Positions 30,701 through 33,256 of a stretch of DNA of 33,256 nt are shown here, in pieces. Every line of letters starts with the position of its first letter. The first letter of the stretch is position 1. The translations under genes and the position numbers were made by a program. The DNA is from Plakobranchus ocellatus. Lineage: Eukaryota > Mollusca > Gastropoda > Plakobranchidae. The notes beneath the pieces were generated by a model that saw nothing but the letters and a program-made list of their open reading frames with translations, was not told the DNA's origin and searched no databases. The stretch is from NCBI GenBank assembly GCA_019648995.1, contig BLXT01007982.1:1243108-1276363 (forward strand), read 5' to 3'.

Positions 30701-33229
30701 ATCCAAAGAATATTTATATAAATACACACAGACACACACAAATTATTACAAAATAAAACTAAAATCTTCAAGCTCTTTGTATCAAAAAATGACAAATTAT
30801 TCAATTTTTACAGAAGCAACAATCAAAACAAATCATTTTATCTCTTCAGAGACTTTATGATCAGCTGCCAGACTTGAAACTGCAAGGTCAAAATTTTAAA
30901 AAATTAAATTGCTACATGAAAGCTACTTAAAAAATGTAGATAATTTTTAAACGCATATGTAATATTTATCAAAATAATATACCTAGTTCTTCATCCAAAA
31001 ATGTTGTAAGTTGAGCATGATAGTAATGAAGCAATTATTTACCTTTTTTTAAAAGAGGGACAATAAGTAAGCATGAATTTGGCATGGCTTGGAAAGTATG
31101 AAATAGATATTTACCTCCTCACACTTCAACCTATCTGGAAATGGATAAAGGTCAGTATCAGTCTCTTCAAATGGATCTACACTAATGCTGGCGGCACTGC
31201 CATTCTTCTTTAGTTTGTAAGCTGAAGTAGACCAGTCCAGATCCCAAAGCCACGGATCATTTTTATACCTAATTAGAGACAGCACAGAAATAGAATAATA
31301 TTCAACTCAATAAAGTAAAAAAAATGACAAATTTTTTCCCGGACATAAACTTTAGCCTCTCAAATATCAATATCATAAATTTTACCTTTTGTTCTGTTTC
31401 CACAACAGACATGATATCAAAGAAAAGTAATTCAATTTCTTCTTTATAGACAATGCATTGTATTTAAAACAGCATCCGCAACTTCTATTTTAGATGATAA
31501 AAACAAAAGTGTAGGCCTTCAGCTTTTAATACTAAATTACTTTGAAAGGTAAGAAATTTTTATTATGTAGGCTAAAAAAGCAGTGAACCGAAAGCTAGAG
31601 TAGTAGCATATTCATCAGATTAAAATTACATAACTATAATTATAATAAACCAACCAAGAACGTTTTTCTTTACCATATTTCTAATTCTACTTTTCTATTA
31701 TTACTACAATTTTGAGCATATCAAAAAGCTTAGCAATGGGCTTCCTTTTCGATTTCTTTCACATAAGCTTTGTTTTATTTTCATCACTTCATTTCCATGT
31801 TTTAATAACAGCAAACAGCAAAATAGAAACTATTTGAACATGGAAGTGAATGAATTAAGGTATAACAATAAGGCGAAATTCAAAAGGTTCCCTATGCCAT
31901 ACTCTTCATCTTGAAGCAACAGACACGCCTCATCTGCTAAGTTCATCAACAGCTTCTTTAGCTCACGCTGCATCTCATCATAAGTGCTGTTAGCCTGCTG
32001 GATATATCTTGGCCAGGCGCTGTTCAAGGGGAGGTAGGCAGAGCCCATCTCTAGCATCCCTGCCAGTGTTACAGGATGAGGAAATCTAAAAATCAAAGAA
32101 GCAAAAAGGATATTGGTATTAATTAACTTGTACTCACACCTTCGAGGTAAGGTTCCTTCTCCTCTCCAATTGTAATAAATTTTTTTTATTGCTTCTGAAT
32201 GAGTTTGAGCCAATCAAAGAGAGAAGAAAAAGTGCAGAGCTAAAAAAAATTTAAATTTAACTCACTTTGCACAAGGGAAGAAACTTTTTAAGGCATCAGT
32301 TTCTAGCAAAACTTATGCAATGTTTTTCATGATTTTTTAAGGTTCAAGAGAACAAAACAATGGAAAATCAGGTCATTAGACTGTTAACTTTTGTTTCTTA
32401 TAATAAAAATAAAAGAATGATAAATAGCAAAAAAGCACTTTGAAGAGAAAAAAGAACTAAAACCAAAAAAAAAAAAGTAACATAAAAATACTAACTAAAT
32501 AATAATACTATGCATGTCAAATTACTTGAAAACATAAAATGATTTAAAAAAAAATTTTAATTAAAATGAAGAGAACAACAAAGAAAAAACATCACAATTT
32601 AAAGTTAATGACAGAGGTCATTGTACCGTTCTTGGAACTCAGGCCACAGTTTTGTAAAAACTTTTTTTGTGGCTCTCACATCACTGGCGCAATATGTCAT
32701 AAGCTCCTGAAAGAAAACAAAACAATGTAAAAATTGGATTGAATGCCATCCTGTTACAATAATTTCCAAAAAAAGTTAATCATTCAAATATTGGGTGTTT
32801 TATTATGTATTATGTAAACAAAAAAGAGGAAAGTTTTATAAATTTTAAAGTAGGAAATGTATCCTAGTAATTTGTTTTTTAAGTCTTATCCTTTATCTGA
32901 TCACTCTCTGCGGTCCTATTTTGATTAATTTGTAAATTAAATAGTGGAGACAGTCAGTCAAAAAGAAGGCTCAGAACAAGAGATAAAGAAGACAAATTAT
33001 ATTCACTAATGACTTTTAAAAAAAAGATTTTTACTGAAAACTTTTTTTGCACAAATAACAAATACTTTGAGAGTATTTTGACACTTACCTGAAACTGATC
33101 TCTTACATCTGCCATTGTCCCTTCCACAAATATATCTCTTTTAGATTTTTCAAGCGGTTCTTCGCCACAATGAAGTTGAAAAACGTCACTGAGATTGTTC
33201 ATACCACTGATCTTCTTCCATTCCTCACT
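15647..33229 (-). CDS. POLG: POLG, mitochondrial DNA polymerase gamma catalytic subunit (5' end off window)
   Basis: Exons, in transcript order: 33089-33229, 32627-32706, 31903-32085, 31115-31268, 30574-30649, 30109-30209, 29535-29647, 29103-29238, 28683-28842, 28002-28088, 27360-27517, 24888-24941, 24434-24551, 22862-22997, 19534-19640, 19079-19218, 18713-18739, 18152-18266, 16976-17236, 16044-16161 and 15647-15705. These code about 840 residues. The protein replicates and proofreads mtDNA as a family A polymerase. Visible signatures are exo III (YCASD), [28 protein letters not shown], motif A ([14 protein letters not shown]), motif B ([16 protein letters not shown]) and motif C (HDEVRYLV). 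All catalytic residues of the polymerase site are present. All introns are GT-AG. One junction (31115 to 30649) does not keep frame with the visible exons, so an exon or splice site there is missed. Exons coding exo I and II lie to the right of the window. Confidence 0.95.
16044..16161 (-). CDS. POLG: POLG exon: [11 protein letters not shown] segment
   Basis: It codes [39 protein letters not shown]. This is the conserved C-terminal part of the palm. Donor ATCAG|gtatgg leaves one base for the next exon. Confidence 0.95.
16976..17236 (-). CDS. POLG: POLG exon: polymerase motif C
   Basis: Acceptor ttcacag; codes [20 protein letters not shown], then a loop (SSPTTGG) and [20 protein letters not shown]. 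Asp of HDEVRYLV is the second catalytic carboxylate. Ends LGMQDLPQ|gtaatg. Confidence 0.97.
18152..18266 (-). CDS. POLG: POLG exon: ESxMFN segment
   Basis: It codes [38 protein letters not shown]. The T-P-V-L-G-C-x-I-S-x-A-L-E-P block matches animal POLG. Donor GAT|gtatgt. Confidence 0.95.
18713..18739 (-). CDS. POLG: POLG 27-nt microexon
   Basis: Only 27 nt, between acceptor atttcag and donor GGAAC|gtaaga. It codes [10 protein letters not shown] across its two junctions. W-x-G-G-T-E-S is conserved in POLG, and both phases fit. The linker before it (TKGQRNAQKQW) is several tens of residues shorter than the human one. Confidence 0.9.
19079..19218 (-). CDS. POLG: POLG exon: O-helix second half (NYGRIYGAG)
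   Basis: It codes [19 protein letters not shown], then [16 protein letters not shown]. The two Tyr of NYGRIYG are the motif B tyrosines that contact the nucleotide. Donor CGCAA|gtaaga. Confidence 0.96.
19534..19640 (-). CDS. POLG: POLG exon: O-helix first half (RDHAK)
   Basis: It codes [20 protein letters not shown] and [15 protein letters not shown]. Arg and Lys of R-x3-K are the motif B residues that bind the incoming nucleotide phosphates. Donor AAG|gtgggg. Confidence 0.96.
19915..22431 (+). mobile_element. Tigger/pogo-like DNA transposon in POLG intron
   Basis: The left end CAGTTGAAACTTC and the inverted right end CAGTGGAATTCTC are each flanked by TA. At about 2.5 kb it has the size of a full Tigger element. 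It carries a degraded transposase on the + strand (see 20735-22190). It lies antisense to POLG, inside the intron 19641-22861, and does not disturb the splice sites. Confidence 0.8.
20735..22190 (+). pseudogene. degraded Tigger-type (DDE, CENP-B-like) transposase
   Basis: Pieces in different frames appear in the right order. First comes a psq/CENP-B N-terminal helix-turn-helix ([25 protein letters not shown]; 20735-20950), then a second DNA-binding region ([18 protein letters not shown]). The DDE core follows ([34 protein letters not shown]; about 21200-21350), then the [19 protein letters not shown] segment near 21600-21650 and an acidic C-terminus (about 21980-22005). Stops and frameshifts separate the pieces. 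Where the second catalytic Asp is expected, 21523-21525 reads AAC (Asn), and TGA follows at 21529. It is dead. Family assignment rests on motif order only. Confidence 0.85.
22862..22997 (-). CDS. POLG: POLG exon: polymerase motif A
   Basis: It codes [18 protein letters not shown], then [20 protein letters not shown]. The first Asp of GADVDSQE is the catalytic metal ligand of motif A. Donor CATG|gtaaaa. The following intron (19641-22861) contains the Tigger-like transposon. Confidence 0.97.
23000..24430. other. POLG intron, mostly featureless
   Basis: AT-rich intron between the motif A exon and its upstream neighbour. About 23740-24010, read on the - strand, has protein-like patches ([34 protein letters not shown]) broken by stops. 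POLG needs no exon here because its neighbours join in frame. It may be an old repeat. Confidence 0.4.
24434..24551 (-). CDS. POLG: POLG exon: [18 protein letters not shown] segment
   Basis: Acceptor tttcag, donor TAT|gtaatt. It codes [36 protein letters not shown] and NAY, among the most conserved blocks of the POLG polymerase domain. Confidence 0.96.
24648..24700. repeat. compound microsatellite (TC)n(TA)n(CA)-rich
   Basis: TC dinucleotides pass into TA and then an imperfect CA-rich tract, in a POLG intron. Confidence 0.9.
24888..24941 (-). CDS. POLG: POLG small exon: QMxVWL segment
   Basis: A 54-nt exon between acceptor tcctag and donor ACAAG|gtaatg. It codes [18 protein letters not shown] and fills exactly the segment (human Q-M-V-V-W-L) missing between the two larger neighbours. 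The decayed non-LTR retrotransposon lies in the 2.4-kb intron before it. Confidence 0.9.
25060..26480 (+). mobile_element. decayed non-LTR retrotransposon (reverse transcriptase region) in POLG intron
   Basis: Read in shifting frames on the + strand, it has the order of a LINE open frame. A linker after the endonuclease comes first (about 25080-25300), then [17 protein letters not shown] (about 25335), a remnant of the P-I-S-L-M-S-H segment (about 25630), MQKDLHLCF (about 25780) and [19 protein letters not shown] (about 25870). RYADD, the catalytic core, is at 26083-26097, with KFKYL and [12 protein letters not shown] near 26290-26340. Many stops and frameshifts mean it is inactive. The endonuclease and 3' tail are absent, so it is 5'-truncated or eroded. 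The clade (RTE-, CR1- or Jockey-like) cannot be settled by eye. Confidence 0.85.
25427..25656 (+). repeat. 118-bp tandem duplication inside the dead retrotransposon
   Basis: Two diverged units start at 25427 and 25545. Shared words include CAGAGGATCTTTATGACC, TATAGAACTGCCTACAACAC, AGGGG, GAATGTGACTTCATA and TTTAATGAGCCAT. The second unit reads into the next RT segment, so the duplication happened within the element. Confidence 0.9.
26580..26864 (+). other. coding-like fragment of unknown origin in POLG intron
   Basis: An open stretch on the + strand contains [20 protein letters not shown]. The charged helix followed by N-P-F recalls a domain found in transposon-associated hypothetical proteins of invertebrates, but this is memory of a pattern, not a match. 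It lies next to the retrotransposon remnant and antisense to POLG. Probably a mobile-element fragment. Confidence 0.3.
27360..27517 (-). CDS. POLG: POLG exon: GNPLARDYL segment (start of polymerase domain)
   Basis: It codes [39 protein letters not shown] and [10 protein letters not shown]. Donor ATTAT|gtaagg. It corresponds to the conserved VG(S/N)P(F/L)AxD(F/Y)L block. Confidence 0.94.
27625..27730. repeat. long (GA)n tract with an inverted CT arm
   Basis: A CT-rich arm (about 27625-27646) meets a GA tract of about 84 bp (27647-27730) at CTCTAGAG. The two are near-inverted copies, so the centre can fold as a hairpin. The purine/pyrimidine bias also permits triplex DNA. It lies in the POLG intron 27518-28001. 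Confidence 0.95.
28002..28088 (-). CDS. POLG: POLG exon: GPYN / IPG segment
   Basis: It begins with a lysine run ([10 protein letters not shown]), then [19 protein letters not shown]. The G-P-Y-N, I-P-G and (K/F)-(I/L)-P-H-K blocks match animal POLG. Both ends are phase 0, with donor AAG|gtatct. Confidence 0.93.
28303..28390 (-). repeat. possible second tRNA-like SINE fragment
   Basis: Read on the - strand, GGAGCGATGGCTCATCTGTA looks like an A-box region and CCTGGTTCTCTGACG sits where a B-box would be, followed by TGGGACCCACTTTA. The match to Pol III boxes is weak. It does not share the body of the 12671/29763 family. Confidence 0.3.
28683..28842 (-). CDS. POLG: POLG exon: variable spacer
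   Basis: Acceptor cttgatag, donor CCA|gtatgc, phase 0 at the end. It codes [17 protein letters not shown] through [18 protein letters not shown]. Sequence conservation is low here; support comes from the open frame, splice signals and perfect phase with both neighbours. Confidence 0.8.
29103..29238 (-). CDS. POLG: POLG exon: HGWGYLVP segment
   Basis: Acceptor ctcag, donor CTTCA|gtatgt. It codes [20 protein letters not shown] followed by a very acidic Glu/Gln-rich stretch. The HGWGYLVP core is diagnostic; the acidic tail is lineage-specific. Confidence 0.94.
29535..29647 (-). CDS. POLG: POLG exon: LCPR / TPKLM segment
   Basis: Acceptor ttacaag, donor GGGAAG|gtgaaa. It codes [19 protein letters not shown] through [13 protein letters not shown], closely like animal POLG. 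Confidence 0.94.
29763..29908 (-). mobile_element. tRNA-derived SINE-like element, third copy (in POLG intron)
   Basis: On the - strand the head reads GTCGAGGTGGCTAGAG, ATCTGCCTTTAAATC, then GAGTTCAAGGCC where the B-box belongs. The body GAGAGCCTAAAAGCCTGAGA, GCACCTTAT matches the body of the copy at 12671-12816, and an A-rich end follows (GGCAAAAGCAAAACTGG). Its length of about 146 bp equals the other full copy. It lies in the intron between POLG exons 30109-30209 and 29535-29647, in the sense orientation. Confidence 0.65.
30109..30209 (-). CDS. POLG: POLG exon: spacer before LCPR motif
   Basis: Acceptor attag, donor CCTGT|gtaagt. It codes [20 protein letters not shown], then [12 protein letters not shown]. 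The P-G-(Y/H)-P-x-W-Y junction with the next exon agrees with human POLG. Confidence 0.85.
30574..30649 (-). CDS. POLG: POLG exon: variable spacer
   Basis: Acceptor tttctag, donor GAG|gtgatt. It codes [20 protein letters not shown] and SGFYE, open in the frame that joins perfectly to the next exon. It needs two bases from the previous exon, which the strongest upstream donor does not supply. It is in the least conserved part of POLG, so homology support is weak. Confidence 0.7.
31115..31268 (-). CDS. POLG: POLG exon: spacer start (DPWLWDL)
   Basis: Acceptor aattag; codes [19 protein letters not shown], then a variable polar stretch ending RLKCEE before the donor GAG|gtaaat in phase 0. A weaker internal donor TTGAA|gtgtga (intron from 31124 leftwards) would end in phase 2 instead, which is what the next recognised exon needs. 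Confidence 0.85.
31903..32085 (-). CDS. POLG: POLG exon: exonuclease-spacer junction
   Basis: It begins [14 protein letters not shown], nearly invariant in animal POLG, and continues through [20 protein letters not shown]. The donor GAAGA|gtatgg leaves two bases that join the next exon to complete Glu. Confidence 0.95.
32627..32706 (-). CDS. POLG: POLG exon: exo III motif
   Basis: It codes [17 protein letters not shown] and KLWPEFQER. The Y-x3-D of exo III (YCASD) carries the last metal-binding aspartate of the proofreading site, so exonuclease activity is probably kept. Donor CG|gtacaa splits an Arg codon. Confidence 0.93.
33089..33229 (-). CDS. POLG: POLG exon: late exonuclease domain
   Basis: Acceptor ttttaccag, donor CAG|gtaagt, phase 0 at both ends. 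It codes [20 protein letters not shown] through [13 protein letters not shown], matching the segment of animal POLG between exo II and exo III (compare V-K-G-T-M in human). The 27 bases to its right are intron. Confidence 0.9.
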
Positions 33230-33256
33230 CTGGTAAAAGAATAAAGCATAAACTAG

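Overview
This is a window of AT-rich animal nuclear DNA. It carries two spliced protein-coding genes in tail-to-tail (convergent) orientation, separated by about 7.6 kb that is mostly non-coding and contains transposon-derived repeats. Intron-rich genes with GT-AG splice sites, a mitochondrial-replicase gene in the nuclear genome, tRNA-derived SINE-like repeats, pogo/Tigger-type DNA elements and a non-LTR retrotransposon all indicate a metazoan. A lophotrochozoan such as a mollusc is my best guess from the style of the repeats, but no feature here proves it. A 13-base run of N (11261-11273) marks a small assembly gap.

Left part (about 1-8.8 kb, + strand): upstream DNA, then a complete nine-exon PRRC1 gene (coding 2261-7837). 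Its predicted product is 320 aa, with a short proline-rich N-terminus and the conserved C-terminal PRRC1/non-canonical NTPase-like domain. Every exon junction keeps frame. One intron uses a GC donor. Poly(A) signals lie at 7981 and 8777.

Middle (8.8-15.5 kb): an 825-bp non-autonomous Tigger/pogo-like element (8822-9646, TA-flanked), unassigned AT-rich DNA, one full and one partial copy of a tRNA-derived SINE-like repeat (12490-12816), and TA-rich microsatellites near 14 kb.

Right part (15.6-33.3 kb, - strand): the 3' two-thirds of POLG, the catalytic subunit of mitochondrial DNA polymerase gamma. I could place 21 coding exons. They run from the end of the 3'-5' exonuclease domain (exo III motif), through the spacer, to the polymerase motifs A, B and C and the stop codon at 15647. 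The 5' exons lie beyond the right edge. Its introns hold a degraded 2.5-kb Tigger-like transposon (19915-22431), a decayed non-LTR retrotransposon (about 25.06-26.48 kb), a third SINE copy (29763-29908) and a long CT/GA tract (27625-27730). One junction in the spacer, between 31115 and 30649, does not keep frame with the exons I can see.

The two genes have no known functional link: PRRC1 acts in the cytoplasm and early secretory pathway, POLG in mitochondrial DNA replication. I found no strong candidate for an undescribed molecular system. The most novel-looking items are the SINE family with a shared core and the tandem duplication inside the dead retrotransposon.
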